Shown here one piece after another: positions 34,746-43,794 of a stretch of DNA of 64,000 nucleotides (its first letter is position 1; each line of letters begins with the position of its first letter). The notes below the pieces were generated by a model that was given only the letters and a program-made list of their open reading frames with translations, was not told the origin of the DNA and made no database searches. Both the position numbers and the translations under genes were made by a program. This DNA comes from Pseudomonas sp. TH15 (GTDB lineage Bacteria; Pseudomonadota; Gammaproteobacteria; Pseudomonadales; Pseudomonadaceae), in assembly GCF_016651105.1 (NCBI RefSeq), contig NZ_JAEKEL010000001.1, positions 2,780,001 through 2,844,000 on the forward strand. Reading direction: 5' to 3'.

Positions 34746-35957
34746 ATGCCCCAAGCCGCCCAGATGTCTCCTGTCCCTGACGCTTCGGGGCAACCGTCGT
34801 CCGTAGAGCAGGCAAGCCGGCTTGGCCTTGAGCAGGCGTTCGCCCTGTTCAACCAGATGTCGAGCCAATTGACTGACTCCTACAGCATGCTCGAAGCCCG
34901 GGTCACCGAGCTCAAGGGCGAGTTGGCGGTGGTCAGCGCTCAACGCATGCAGGAACTGGCGGAAAAAGAACGCCTGGCCAACCGCCTGCAAAACCTCCTC
35001 GACCTGTTACCCGGTGGGGTCATCGTCATTGATGCCCAGGGCATGGTGCGCGAAGCCAATCCGGCGGCCTGCGAGTTGCTCGGCCTGCCGCTCGAAGGTG
35101 AGCTGTGGCGTCACGTCATTGCTCGTTGCTTTGCGCCCCGTGAGGACGACGGTCATGAAATCTCCCTGAAGGACGGCCGGCGCCTGTCGATCGCCACTCG
35201 CTCGCTGGATGCCGAGCCCGGTCAGTTGGTGTTGCTCAACGACCTGACTGAAACCCGTCACCTGCAAGGTCAACTGGCTCGCCATGAACGCTTGTCTTCC
35301 CTGGGACGAATGGTTGCCTCGCTGGCCCATCAGATTCGTACACCGCTCTCGGCCGCTTTGCTCTACGCCAGTCATTTGACTGAGCAGGAATTGCCGGTCG
35401 CCACCCAGCAACGATTCGCCGGTCGCTTGAAAGAGCGCCTGCACGAGTTGGAGCATCAGGTGCGCGACATGCTGGTGTTTGCTCGTGGCGAGTTGCCGCT
35501 GACCAATCGCGTGACGCCAAAGGAGCTGATGCAATCGCTGCAAGCCGCAGCCCTGACTCATGTTCAGGAACTGCCAATCCGCTGGCAGTGCGACAGCCAT
35601 GCCGGGGAGTTGCTGTGCAATCGCGACACCTTGGTCGGTGCGATTCTGAATTTGATCGAGAATGCGATCCAGGCCAGTAACGGTGCTGTGCGCCTCAAGG
35701 TCCACCTGTATACCCGTGGCAACAACCTGCGCCTGTGCATCAGCGACAGCGGCAGCGGGATCGATGAGGCGGTGCTGGCGCGTCTGGGCGAACCTTTTTT
35801 CACCACCAAAACCACCGGCACTGGCCTGGGTCTGACCGTGGTCAAGGCAGTGGCCCGTGCTCATCAGGGAGAATTGCACTTGCGCTCGCGGCTCGGTCGC
35901 GGCACGTGTGCGCTGGTGACCCTGCCGTTGTTTTCCAGCGCATCGGATGCGGAGTGA
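34746..35957 (+). CDS. fleS: FleS, flagellar sensor histidine kinase
   Basis: The 403-residue kinase has no membrane segment, so it senses a cytoplasmic cue. A PAS domain spans about residues 80-170 (LLDLLPGGVIVIDAQGMVREANPAA in two parts: LLDLLPGGVIVID and EANPAACELLGL). The HisKA H-box SLAHQIRTPLSAAL puts the phospho-His at 195. The HATPase domain follows with NLIENAIQAS, SDSGSGID and TTGTGLGLTVV. It phosphorylates FleR. The fleR gene starts 5 bases after its stop. Confidence 0.96.
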   Translation: MPQAAQMSPVPDASGQPSSVEQASRLGLEQAFALFNQMSSQLTDSYSMLEARVTELKGELAVVSAQRMQELAEKERLANRLQNLLDLLPGGVIVIDAQGMVREANPAACELLGLPLEGELWRHVIARCFAPREDDGHEISLKDGRRLSIATRSLDAEPGQLVLLNDLTETRHLQGQLARHERLSSLGRMVASLAHQIRTPLSAALLYASHLTEQELPVATQQRFAGRLKERLHELEHQVRDMLVFARGELPLTNRVTPKELMQSLQAAALTHVQELPIRWQCDSHAGELLCNRDTLVGAILNLIENAIQASNGAVRLKVHLYTRGNNLRLCISDSGSGIDEAVLARLGEPFFTTKTTGTGLGLTVVKAVARAHQGELHLRSRLGRGTCALVTLPLFSSASDAE

Positions 35958-35962
35958 AGGAC

Positions 35963-37354
35963 ATGGCAATCAAGGTTTTACTGGTCGAGGATGACCGTGC
36001 GCTGCGCGAAGCGCTGGCCGATACGCTGTTGCTCGCGGGGCACGATTTCAAGGCTGTCGGTTCCGCGGAAGAAGCGCTGGCGGCGGTCGGTGGCGAGGCG
36101 TTCAATCTTGTCGTCAGCGACGTCAATATGCCGGGCATGGACGGCCACCAATTGCTCGGCTTGCTGCGCGCTCGCCAGCCACAATTGCCGGTGCTATTGA
36201 TGACGGCGCACGGCGCAGTGGAGCGGGCGGTCGATGCCATGCGTCAGGGCGCGGCGGATTATCTGGTCAAGCCGTTCGAGCCCAAGGCTTTGCTCGATCT
36301 GGTGGCGCGCCACGCGCTGGGCAGTCTCGGTGCCACTGACGGCGAAGGGCCGATCGCGTTCGAGCCGGCCAGTGCGCAACTGCTGGAGCTGGCCGCGCGA
36401 GTGGCGCGCAGTGATTCCACGGTATTGATCTCCGGCGAGTCCGGCACCGGCAAGGAAGTGTTGGCGCGTTACATTCACCAGCATTCCCATCGTGCCAGCC
36501 AGCCGTTCATTGCCATCAACTGCGCGGCGATCCCCGACAACATGCTCGAGGCCACGCTGTTCGGCCACGAGAAAGGCTCGTTCACTGGCGCCATCGCAGC
36601 TCAGGCCGGTAAGTTCGAACAAGCTGACGGCGGGACCATCCTGCTCGACGAAATTTCTGAAATGCCCATGGGCCTGCAGGCCAAGCTGCTGCGTGTATTG
36701 CAAGAGCGCGAAGTCGAGCGGGTCGGCGCGCGCAAGCCGATCAGCCTGGACATTCGTGTCGTGGCGACCACTAACCGTGATCTGGCCGGTGAAGTGGCGG
36801 CGGGGCGTTTTCGTGAGGATCTTTATTATCGGCTGTCGGTTTTTCCGCTGGCCTGGCGTCCGTTGCGCGAGCGCACCGCCGACATCCTGCCGCTGGCCGA
36901 GCGCTTGTTGGCCAAACACGTCAATAAAATGAAGCATGCGGCGGCCAGGTTGTCGCCCGAGGCTCAGGCGTGTCTGATCGGTTATCCGTGGCCGGGCAAT
37001 GTTCGCGAGCTGGATAACGCCATCCAGCGCGCGCTGATTTTGCAGCAGGGCGGGTTGATTCAGCCGCAGGATTTCTGTCTCGCCGGTCCCGTGATGTTCG
37101 CCACGTTGCCAGTGGCAGCGCCGGTGCCCGCCGTGATTCGTGAGGTGGAAATCGAAGCGGATTCGGCCGGAGCCTTGGGCGACGACCTGCGCCGTCATGA
37201 GTTCCAGATGATCATCGACACCTTGCGTTCCGAGCGTGGCCGCCGCAAAGAGGCCGCCGAGCGCCTGGGCATCAGCCCGCGCACGTTGCGCTACAAACTG
37301 GCGCAAATGCGCGACGCCGGAATGGACGTGGAAGGCTACCTGTTCGCTACGTGA
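35963..37354 (+). CDS. fleR: FleR, sigma-54-dependent response regulator
   Basis: The 463-residue NtrC-type regulator has a receiver domain with phospho-acceptor Asp53 ([12 protein letters not shown]). The AAA+ domain has GESGTGKE and GSFTGA in place of GAFTGA, a change known to be tolerated. A Fis-type C-terminus ([21 protein letters not shown]) binds DNA. The ATG at 35963 has AAGGA upstream; the longer frame overlaps fleS. FleR activates class III genes (basal body and hook), probably including the sigma-54 promoter before fliE. Confidence 0.97.
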   Translation: MAIKVLLVEDDRALREALADTLLLAGHDFKAVGSAEEALAAVGGEAFNLVVSDVNMPGMDGHQLLGLLRARQPQLPVLLMTAHGAVERAVDAMRQGAADYLVKPFEPKALLDLVARHALGSLGATDGEGPIAFEPASAQLLELAARVARSDSTVLISGESGTGKEVLARYIHQHSHRASQPFIAINCAAIPDNMLEATLFGHEKGSFTGAIAAQAGKFEQADGGTILLDEISEMPMGLQAKLLRVLQEREVERVGARKPISLDIRVVATTNRDLAGEVAAGRFREDLYYRLSVFPLAWRPLRERTADILPLAERLLAKHVNKMKHAAARLSPEAQACLIGYPWPGNVRELDNAIQRALILQQGGLIQPQDFCLAGPVMFATLPVAAPVPAVIREVEIEADSAGALGDDLRRHEFQMIIDTLRSERGRRKEAAERLGISPRTLRYKLAQMRDAGMDVEGYLFAT

Positions 37355-37405
37355 GTCGTGGCGCAAAGACTTGAAAATGCTTTTCTGAAAGGGCTGCCCA
37401 TGAGC

Positions 37406-37421
37406 TGGCACCCTTGTTGCT
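37406..37421 (+). promoter_or_regulatory. Sigma-54 promoter of the fliE operon
   Basis: TGGCAC-CCTTG-TTGCT is a perfect match to the -24/-12 consensus. It lies 62 bases before the fliE ATG. Confidence 0.92.
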
Positions 37422-37482
37422 AACACCTCACTACCCGCCGAGTGAGTGTCAAAAAATTGCGGGTCGCCAGAGAGAGTAGACC

Positions 37483-37812
37483 ATGAGCCAAGGTATTGAA
37501 TTTAATCGATTGATGTTGGACATGCGCTCCATGCAAATGGATGCCATGTCTGCGTCAAAATCGACTGCCGCAGTCCCTGAATTGGGTGGCAGCAGCTTTG
37601 CCGACATGCTCGGTCAGGCCGTCAATAAAGTGAACGACACCCAGCAGGCGTCAAATCAGCTGTCCAGTGCCTTTGAAATTGGCAAAAGCGGCGTTGATCT
37701 GACGGATGTAATGATTTCCTCGCAGAAGGCCAGCGTGTCTTTTCAAGCGTTGACCCAAGTGCGTAACAAGCTGGTTCAGGCCTACCAAGACATCATGCAG
37801 ATGCCGGTTTAA
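37483..37812 (+). CDS. fliE: FliE, hook-basal body complex protein (MS ring-rod junction)
   Basis: The 109-residue protein ends in the conserved FliE helix: [19 protein letters not shown] and [17 protein letters not shown]. The N-terminal half is variable. FliE links the MS ring to the proximal rod and is the first rod substrate exported. It is the first gene of fliEFGHIJ, 15 bp before fliF. Confidence 0.97.
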   Translation: MSQGIEFNRLMLDMRSMQMDAMSASKSTAAVPELGGSSFADMLGQAVNKVNDTQQASNQLSSAFEIGKSGVDLTDVMISSQKASVSFQALTQVRNKLVQAYQDIMQMPV

Positions 37813-37827
37813 GGACGAGATTGAGTC

Positions 37828-39615
37828 ATGGCAGAAGCAGTCGCCGATAATGTTCCGGCCAAGGCCACTCCGATAGACGGTAAACCGCCGCTGTTCGGGT
37901 TGTCCTTCCTGGAAAACCTCTCCGAGATGACCATGTTGCGTCAGGTGGGCCTGTTGGTCGGTCTGGCTGCGAGCGTGGCGATTGGCTTTGCCGTGGTGTT
38001 GTGGTCGCAGCAGCCGGACTACCGGCCTTTGTACGGCAGTCTTGCCGGTATGGACGCCAAACAGGTTATGGAAACCCTGGCCGCCGCTGACATCCCTTAT
38101 ACCGTTGAACCCAACTCCGGTGCCTTGCTGGTCAAGGCCGATGATGTGTCCCGTGCGCGGCTCAAGCTCGCGGCGGCTGGTGTCACTCCCAGCGACGGCA
38201 ACATCGGTTTTGAAATCCTCGACAAGGACCAGGGCTTGGGGACCAGCCAGTTCATGGAAGCGACCCGTTATCGTCGCGGCCTCGAAGGTGAATTGGCTCG
38301 CACTATCTCCAGCCTGAACAACGTCAAGGGTGCCCGCGTGCACTTGGCGATTCCGAAAAGCTCGGTCTTCGTGCGCGATGAGCGCAAGCCAAGTGCGTCG
38401 ATTCTGGTTGAACTGTATTCCGGCCGCTCCCTGGAGCCAGGCCAGGTGTTGGCGATCATTAACCTTGTTGCCACTGCCGTTCCCGAACTGAGCAAGTCGC
38501 AGATCACCGTCGTCGACCAGAAGGGCAACCTGCTGTCCGATCAGGCGGAGAACTCCGAACTGACCATGGCCGGCAAGCAATTCGATTACAGCCGCCGCAT
38601 GGAAAGCATGCTGACCCAGCGCGTGCACAACATCCTGCAGCCGGTGCTGGGCAATGACCGCTATAAAGCCGAAGTCTCGGCCGACGTGGATTTCAGCGCC
38701 GTTGAATCGACCTCCGAGCAGTTCAACCCGGACCAACCGGCGTTGCGCAGCGAGCAGTCGACTTCTGAACAACGCACCGCCAGCAATGGCCCGCAAGGCG
38801 TGCCGGGTGCCCTGAGCAACCAGCCGCCGTCGCCAGCCTCGGCGCCGCAAAAAACCGGTGGCGCTCCCGCGGCGGCGGCCATGGTGCAGCCAGGCCAGCC
38901 GTTGCTGGATGCCAATGGTCAGCAAATCATGGACCCGACCACCGGCCAGCCGATGCTTGCACCTTACCCGGCGGACAAGCGTCAACAATCCACCAAAAAC
39001 TTCGAGCTTGATCGCTCCATCAGTCACACCAAACAGCAACAGGGCCGTTTGAATCGCCTGTCGGTGTCGGTGGTGGTGGATGACCAGATCAAGATCAACG
39101 CGGCCAACGGTGAAACCACCCGCGCGCCATGGAGCGCCGATGAATTGGCGCGCTTCACTCGCCTGGTGCAGGACGCCGTCGGTTTCGACGCCAGCCGTGG
39201 TGACAGTGTCAGCGTGATCAACATGCCGTTCTCCGCTGAGCGCGGTGAAGTGATTGCCGATATTCCGTTCTACTCCCAGCCCTGGTTCTGGGACGTCGTC
39301 AAGCAAGTGCTGGGTGTGTTGTTCATCCTGGTGCTGGTGTTCGGTGTGCTGCGTCCGGTGCTCAACAACATCACCGGTGGCGGCAAAGGCAAGCAACTGG
39401 CCGGTCTGGGTAGCGACGTAGAGTTGGGTGGCATGGGCGGCCTGGACGGCGAACTGTCCAACGACCGCGTCAGCCTCGGCGGCCCGCAAAGCATCCTGTT
39501 GCCGAGCCCGAGCGAAGGCTATGACGCACAGCTGAACGCAATCAAGAGTTTGGTGGCAGAAGATCCGGGTCGTGTGGCCCAGGTCGTGAAAGAGTGGATT
39601 AACGCAGATGAGTGA
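37828..39615 (+). CDS. fliF: FliF, flagellar MS-ring protein
   Basis: The 595-residue inner-membrane protein has two transmembrane helices, near residues 38-58 (VGLLVGLAASVAIGFAVVLW) and about 490-512 (VLGVLFILVLVFGVL). The periplasmic part has the two YscJ-like ring-building domains (ADIPYTVEPNSGALLVKAD, GFEILDKDQGLGTSQFMEA). A Pro/Gln-rich loop near residues 320-390 is variable. The C-terminal cytoplasmic tail (LVAEDPGRVAQVVKEWI) binds FliG. It overlaps fliG by 8 bases. Confidence 0.98.
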   Translation: MAEAVADNVPAKATPIDGKPPLFGLSFLENLSEMTMLRQVGLLVGLAASVAIGFAVVLWSQQPDYRPLYGSLAGMDAKQVMETLAAADIPYTVEPNSGALLVKADDVSRARLKLAAAGVTPSDGNIGFEILDKDQGLGTSQFMEATRYRRGLEGELARTISSLNNVKGARVHLAIPKSSVFVRDERKPSASILVELYSGRSLEPGQVLAIINLVATAVPELSKSQITVVDQKGNLLSDQAENSELTMAGKQFDYSRRMESMLTQRVHNILQPVLGNDRYKAEVSADVDFSAVESTSEQFNPDQPALRSEQSTSEQRTASNGPQGVPGALSNQPPSPASAPQKTGGAPAAAAMVQPGQPLLDANGQQIMDPTTGQPMLAPYPADKRQQSTKNFELDRSISHTKQQQGRLNRLSVSVVVDDQIKINAANGETTRAPWSADELARFTRLVQDAVGFDASRGDSVSVINMPFSAERGEVIADIPFYSQPWFWDVVKQVLGVLFILVLVFGVLRPVLNNITGGGKGKQLAGLGSDVELGGMGGLDGELSNDRVSLGGPQSILLPSPSEGYDAQLNAIKSLVAEDPGRVAQVVKEWINADE

Positions 39616-40627
39616 TAACCGAGCCGCTGTCGCCAAACTGTCCCGGGTCGATAAAGCCGCGATTCTGCTGCTGTCCCTGGGTTCGACCGACGCCGCCCAA
39701 GTGCTGCGCCACATGGGGCCTAAAGAGGTCCAGCGTGTGGGTGTGGCCATGGCGCAAATGGGTAACGTGCACCGCGAGCAAGTCGAGCAGGTGATGAGCG
39801 AGTTCGTCGACATCGTCGGCGACCAGACCAGCCTGGGCGTCGGCTCCGACGACTACGTGCGCAAAATGCTCACCCAAGCCCTGGGCGAAGACAAGGCCAA
39901 CGGCCTGATCGACCGCATCCTGCTGGGTGGCAACACCAGTGGCCTCGACAGCCTGAAGTGGATGGAACCGCGCGCCGTCGCCGACGTGATCCGTTACGAG
40001 CACCCACAGATCCAGGCGATCGTCGTGGCGTACCTCGACCCGGACCAGGCCGGTGAAGTACTCGGCAACTTCGACCACAAAGTACGCTTGGACATCATTC
40101 TGCGAGTTTCCTCGCTGAACACCGTGCAGCCAGCAGCCCTGAAAGAACTCAACCAGATTCTCGAGAAGCAGTTCTCCGGCAACTCGAACGCCTCGCGCAC
40201 CACTTTGGGTGGTATCAAGCGTGCGGCCGACATCATGAACTTCCTCGACAGCTCGATCGAAGGTCAGTTGATGGACTCGATCCGCGAAGTCGACGAAGAC
40301 CTGTCCGGTCAGATCGAAGACCTCATGTTCGTGTTCAACAACCTGTCCGATGTCGACGACCGCGGGATTCAGGCGTTGCTGCGCGAAGTGTCCTCCGACG
40401 TACTGGTGCTGGCCCTCAAGGGCTCGGACGAAGGCGTCAAGGAAAAGATCTTCAAGAACATGTCCAAACGAGCGGCCGAACTGTTGCGCGACGACCTCGA
40501 GGCCAAAGGCCCGGTGCGTGTCAGCGACGTGGAAACCGCGCAGAAAGAAATCCTCACCATTGCCCGCCGTATGGCCGAAGCCGGAGAAATCGTTCTCGGC
40601 GGGAAGGGTGGCGAAGAGATGATCTAA
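39608..40627 (+). CDS. fliG: FliG, flagellar motor switch protein
   Basis: The 339-residue C-ring protein joins FliF, FliM and the stator. The N-terminal domain has KAAILLLSLGSTDAAQVLRH; the middle domain has the EHPQIQAIVVAYLDP (EHPQ) motif; the C-terminal torque helix region has FVFNNLSDVDDRGIQALLREV with the charged residues that meet MotA/MotC. It starts within the end of fliF, so it is translationally coupled. Confidence 0.98.
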   Translation: MSDNRAAVAKLSRVDKAAILLLSLGSTDAAQVLRHMGPKEVQRVGVAMAQMGNVHREQVEQVMSEFVDIVGDQTSLGVGSDDYVRKMLTQALGEDKANGLIDRILLGGNTSGLDSLKWMEPRAVADVIRYEHPQIQAIVVAYLDPDQAGEVLGNFDHKVRLDIILRVSSLNTVQPAALKELNQILEKQFSGNSNASRTTLGGIKRAADIMNFLDSSIEGQLMDSIREVDEDLSGQIEDLMFVFNNLSDVDDRGIQALLREVSSDVLVLALKGSDEGVKEKIFKNMSKRAAELLRDDLEAKGPVRVSDVETAQKEILTIARRMAEAGEIVLGGKGGEEMI

Positions 40628-40631
40628 GCCC

Positions 40632-41453
40632 ATGGACAAGCACGACGACGATGTGACGGATCTGATCCGTGCCCGCGATGTTCGCGGTTTCGAATCCTGG
40701 GCGTTGCCCAGCTTCGATCCGCCGAAACCGGAGCCTGAGCCGGAACCGGAGCCCGAACCGCCGGAAATGGAAGAAGTGCCCCTGGACGAAGTCCAGCCGC
40801 TGACCTTGGAAGAACTCGAAAGCATCCGTCAGGAGGCCTACAACGAAGGCTTCGCCACGGGTGAAAAAGAAGGTTTCCACAGCACCACGCTCAGGGTCCG
40901 TCAGGAAGCCGAGGTGGCCCTGGCCGCCAAGATTGCTGGCCTTGAGCAGCTGATGAGTCATCTGTTCGAGCCAATCGCCGAGCAGGACACCCAGATCGAA
41001 AAGTCGTTGGTTGACCTCGTGCAGCACATTACCAAACAGGTGATTCAGCGCGAGCTGGCGATCGACTCGACGCACATCGAACACGTCATGCGCGAGGCCC
41101 TCAAGCTGTTGCCGCTGGGCGTGGGCAATGTGCGGCTGTACATCAATCCGCAGGATTTCGAACAGGTCAAAGCCCTGCGCGAGCGCCATGAAGAAACCTG
41201 GCGCATCGTCGAGGACGAGGCATTGTTGCCTGGCGGTTGCCGGGTTGAAACCGAGCACAGCCGGATCGACGCTACTGTCGAAACCCGCGTCGCCCGGGTC
41301 ATGGACAAGCTGTTCGATCAGTTGCATGAACAAGCGCTGCACCCGGCCGAGCCAGACATGAGCCTTGAACTGCCGGTCGACGCCGCCAAGCCTGCGGTCG
41401 AGCCGACCGAGCCAGGTCTGGAGCCAGAGCCGGAAATCCCCGATGCGCCTTGA
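40632..41453 (+). CDS. fliH: FliH, flagellar export ATPase regulator
   Basis: The 273-residue protein has a Pro-Glu-rich N-terminal stretch ([16 protein letters not shown]), a coiled-coil region with [14 protein letters not shown] (GxxxG-type repeat) and a conserved C-terminal domain ([34 protein letters not shown]). FliH binds FliI and links it to FliN at the C-ring. The extra Pro/Glu tail near the C-terminus is species-variable. It overlaps fliI by 11 bases. Confidence 0.95.
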   Translation: MDKHDDDVTDLIRARDVRGFESWALPSFDPPKPEPEPEPEPEPPEMEEVPLDEVQPLTLEELESIRQEAYNEGFATGEKEGFHSTTLRVRQEAEVALAAKIAGLEQLMSHLFEPIAEQDTQIEKSLVDLVQHITKQVIQRELAIDSTHIEHVMREALKLLPLGVGNVRLYINPQDFEQVKALRERHEETWRIVEDEALLPGGCRVETEHSRIDATVETRVARVMDKLFDQLHEQALHPAEPDMSLELPVDAAKPAVEPTEPGLEPEPEIPDAP

Positions 41454-42801
41454 TCGCACCAGTTTCGCCAAGCGCCTTGGTGGTTACACCGAGGCCACGG
41501 AACTGGCCGGCGCGCCAATCCTTGAAGGCCGCCTGCTGCGCATGGTCGGCCTGACCCTCGAAGCTGAAGGCTTGCGCGCCGCCATGGGCAGCCGCTGCAT
41601 GGTCATCAACGACGACAGTTACCACCCGGTGCAGGTTGAAGCCGAAGTCATGGGCTTCTCCGGCAGCAAAGTCTTTCTGATGCCGGTTGGCAGCGTTGCC
41701 GGCATCGCGCCGGGAGCGCGCGTGGTGCCAATGGCCGATACCGGTCGTTTGCCGATGGGCATGAGCATGCTCGGTCGAGTGCTAGATGGCGCCGGTCGCG
41801 CGCTGGACGGCAAGGGCGGGATGAAAGCCGAAGACTGGGTGCCGATGGACGGCCCGACGATCAACCCACTCAAGCGTGACCCGATCAGCCAGCCGCTGGA
41901 CGTGGGCATTCGCTGCATCAACGGTTTGTTGACGGTCGGTCGCGGTCAGCGTCTCGGGCTGTTTGCCGGTACCGGCGTGGGTAAGTCTGTGCTGCTGGGC
42001 ATGATGACCCGCTTCACCGAGGCCGACATTATCGTCGTTGGGCTGATCGGCGAGCGGGGTCGTGAAGTTAAGGAATTCATCGAGCACATCCTCGGTGAAG
42101 AAGGCCTCAAGCGTTCGGTGGTCGTTGCCTCGCCGGCGGACGATGCGCCGCTGATGCGCCTGCGCGCCGCGATGTACTGCACGCGCATCGCCGAGTATTT
42201 CCGCGACAAGGGCAAGAATGTCCTGTTGCTCATGGATTCGCTGACCCGTTTCGCCCAGGCCCAGCGGGAAATCGCCCTGGCCATCGGCGAACCGCCGGCG
42301 ACCAAGGGTTATCCGCCGTCGGTGTTCGCCAAATTGCCAAAACTGGTGGAGCGGGCCGGCAACGCCGAGAAGGGCGGCGGTTCGATCACCGCGTTCTACA
42401 CCGTTCTGTCCGAAGGCGATGACCAGCAGGACCCGATCGCCGACGCCGCGCGAGGTGTGCTCGACGGGCACATCGTGCTGTCCCGGCGCCTGGCTGAAGA
42501 AGGTCATTACCCGGCCATCGACATCGAAGCGTCCATCAGCCGGGTCATGCCGTCAGTGGTCACGCCTGAACACATGATGCGCGCCCAGTATTTCAAGCAG
42601 TTGTGGTCGCGTTATCAGCAGAGTCGAGACTTGATCAGCGTCGGCGCCTATGTAGCCGGTGGTGATCGGGAAACCGACCTGGCGATTTCCTTGCAGCCGC
42701 AGCTGGTCAAGTATCTGCGCCAGGGCCTGAACGACAGCATCAGCCTGGGCGAAAGCGAAGCCTACCTCGGCACGATCTTCGCCCCTGCGGCCGGCGGTTA
42801 A
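41443..42801 (+). CDS. fliI: FliI, flagellum-specific ATPase
   Basis: The 452-residue F1-beta-like ATPase energises unloading of export substrates. Walker A is GTGVGKS at residues 176-182, and the Walker B region is [33 protein letters not shown] and [22 protein letters not shown] are conserved in FliI/YscN. The ATG at 41443 lies inside fliH; an upstream frame extension is antisense to sense and not supported. Confidence 0.97.
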   Translation: MRLDRTSFAKRLGGYTEATELAGAPILEGRLLRMVGLTLEAEGLRAAMGSRCMVINDDSYHPVQVEAEVMGFSGSKVFLMPVGSVAGIAPGARVVPMADTGRLPMGMSMLGRVLDGAGRALDGKGGMKAEDWVPMDGPTINPLKRDPISQPLDVGIRCINGLLTVGRGQRLGLFAGTGVGKSVLLGMMTRFTEADIIVVGLIGERGREVKEFIEHILGEEGLKRSVVVASPADDAPLMRLRAAMYCTRIAEYFRDKGKNVLLLMDSLTRFAQAQREIALAIGEPPATKGYPPSVFAKLPKLVERAGNAEKGGGSITAFYTVLSEGDDQQDPIADAARGVLDGHIVLSRRLAEEGHYPAIDIEASISRVMPSVVTPEHMMRAQYFKQLWSRYQQSRDLISVGAYVAGGDRETDLAISLQPQLVKYLRQGLNDSISLGESEAYLGTIFAPAAGG

Positions 42802-42807
42802 CCGGCC

Positions 42808-43257
42808 ATGGCCCAGAGTCGAGCAGGGCGTCTGGCACCGGTGGTCGAAATGGCCGAAAAGGTTGAGAAAACCGCTGTCCAGCGCTTGGGGCACTTTCAG
42901 GGGCAGGTTCGGCTAGCCGAAAGCAAGCTCGCCGACCTTGAAGCCTTTCGCCTCGATTACCAGGAACAATGGATCATCCGCGGCAGCAGTGGCGTTTCCG
43001 GCCAGTGGTTGCTGGGTTATCAGGGCTTTCTGGCGCAACTGGGCACGGCCATCGATCAGCAGCGCCAAAGCCTGGTCTGGCATCAAAACAATCTGAACAA
43101 GGCGCGCGAGGCTTGGCAGAAGGCGTTCGCCCGGGTTGAAGGCCTGCGCAAACTGGTTCAACGCTACATGGAAGAGGCGCGCAAGCTCGAAGACCGGCGC
43201 GAGCAGAAGTTGCTGGATGAGTTGTCCCAGCGGTTGCCGCGTCAGGATCCGTATTAA
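42808..43257 (+). CDS. fliJ: FliJ, flagellar export chaperone / ATPase central stalk
   Basis: The 149-residue protein is almost entirely coiled coil, with regular heptads (LGHFQGQVRLAESKLADLEA, LQRYMEEARKLEDR-type segments). FliJ sits in the FliI hexamer like the gamma subunit of F1 and helps escort chaperones. It lies 6 bp after fliI and ends the fliEFGHIJ group; a REPIN follows. Confidence 0.93.
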   Translation: MAQSRAGRLAPVVEMAEKVEKTAVQRLGHFQGQVRLAESKLADLEAFRLDYQEQWIIRGSSGVSGQWLLGYQGFLAQLGTAIDQQRQSLVWHQNNLNKAREAWQKAFARVEGLRKLVQRYMEEARKLEDRREQKLLDELSQRLPRQDPY

Positions 43258-43282
43258 GGCTGATAGACCGCGTTATCGTTCA

Positions 43283-43372
43283 TCGCGAGCAAGCTCGCTC
43301 CCACAGGGGATCTGTGTTGGTCGCAAAATTGTGATTCAACTCGGTTACCTGTGGGAGCGAGCTTGCTCGCGA
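43283..43372. repeat. REPIN (inverted REP pair) after fliJ
   Basis: Perfect 25-base inverted arms (43283-43307 and 43348-43372) contain the Pseudomonas REP core CGAGCAAGCTCGCTCCCACA and its complement, 40 bases apart. Such pairs are dispersed by RAYT transposases and can also stabilise or end transcripts. Confidence 0.9.
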
Positions 43373-43488
43373 AGGGGGCGCCAGATTCACAGAGGATTGA
43401 CGAACCGCTGATACTTCCCGCCTTGCCCCTATCCTCGGCAGGTGCTAAACCTTGTACACACGTTGTTCAATGACAAGGAAGCCGTTAA

Positions 43489-43794
43489 ATGTCAGTCGTT
43501 ACAGAAGTCTCCCAAAATGGGCAAAAACTGACGATTTCGATCAAGGGGCGATTCGATTTTGCCAAGCACCAGGAATTTCGCGAGTCCTACGAAAATCGTG
43601 AGCCAAAGCCCGAGTCCTTTGAAGTGAACCTGAAGGACGCCACCTACCTCGACAGTTCTGCGCTCGGCATGTTGTTGCTGTTGCGTGATCACGCCGGTGG
43701 CGAAAACGCCGAGATCACGTTGACCCACGCCAACGCCGATGTGCGCAAGATTCTGGCCATTTCCAACTTCGAACAAATCTTCGACGTGGCGTGA
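43489..43794 (+). CDS. hsbA: HsbA-like anti-sigma-factor antagonist (STAS domain)
   Basis: The 101-residue single STAS domain carries TYLDSSALGMLLLL; the serine after the Asp (Ser56) is the phosphorylation site known for P. aeruginosa HsbA. In that species HsbA binds FlgM when unphosphorylated or the diguanylate cyclase HsbD when phosphorylated, setting the switch between swimming and biofilm. The gene is followed by its partner HsbR with a 4-base overlap. In P. putida the same trio also sits between fliJ and fliK. Confidence 0.88.
   Translation: MSVVTEVSQNGQKLTISIKGRFDFAKHQEFRESYENREPKPESFEVNLKDATYLDSSALGMLLLLRDHAGGENAEITLTHANADVRKILAISNFEQIFDVA

Noticed and set aside
43352..43367. Sigma-54-like sequence (TGGGAG-CGAGC-TTGCT) upstream of hsbA
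   Set aside because: It is the core of the dispersed REP repeat; the other copies at 47374 and 54128 also show GG-N10-GC, so the match is a property of the repeat rather than evidence of a promoter.
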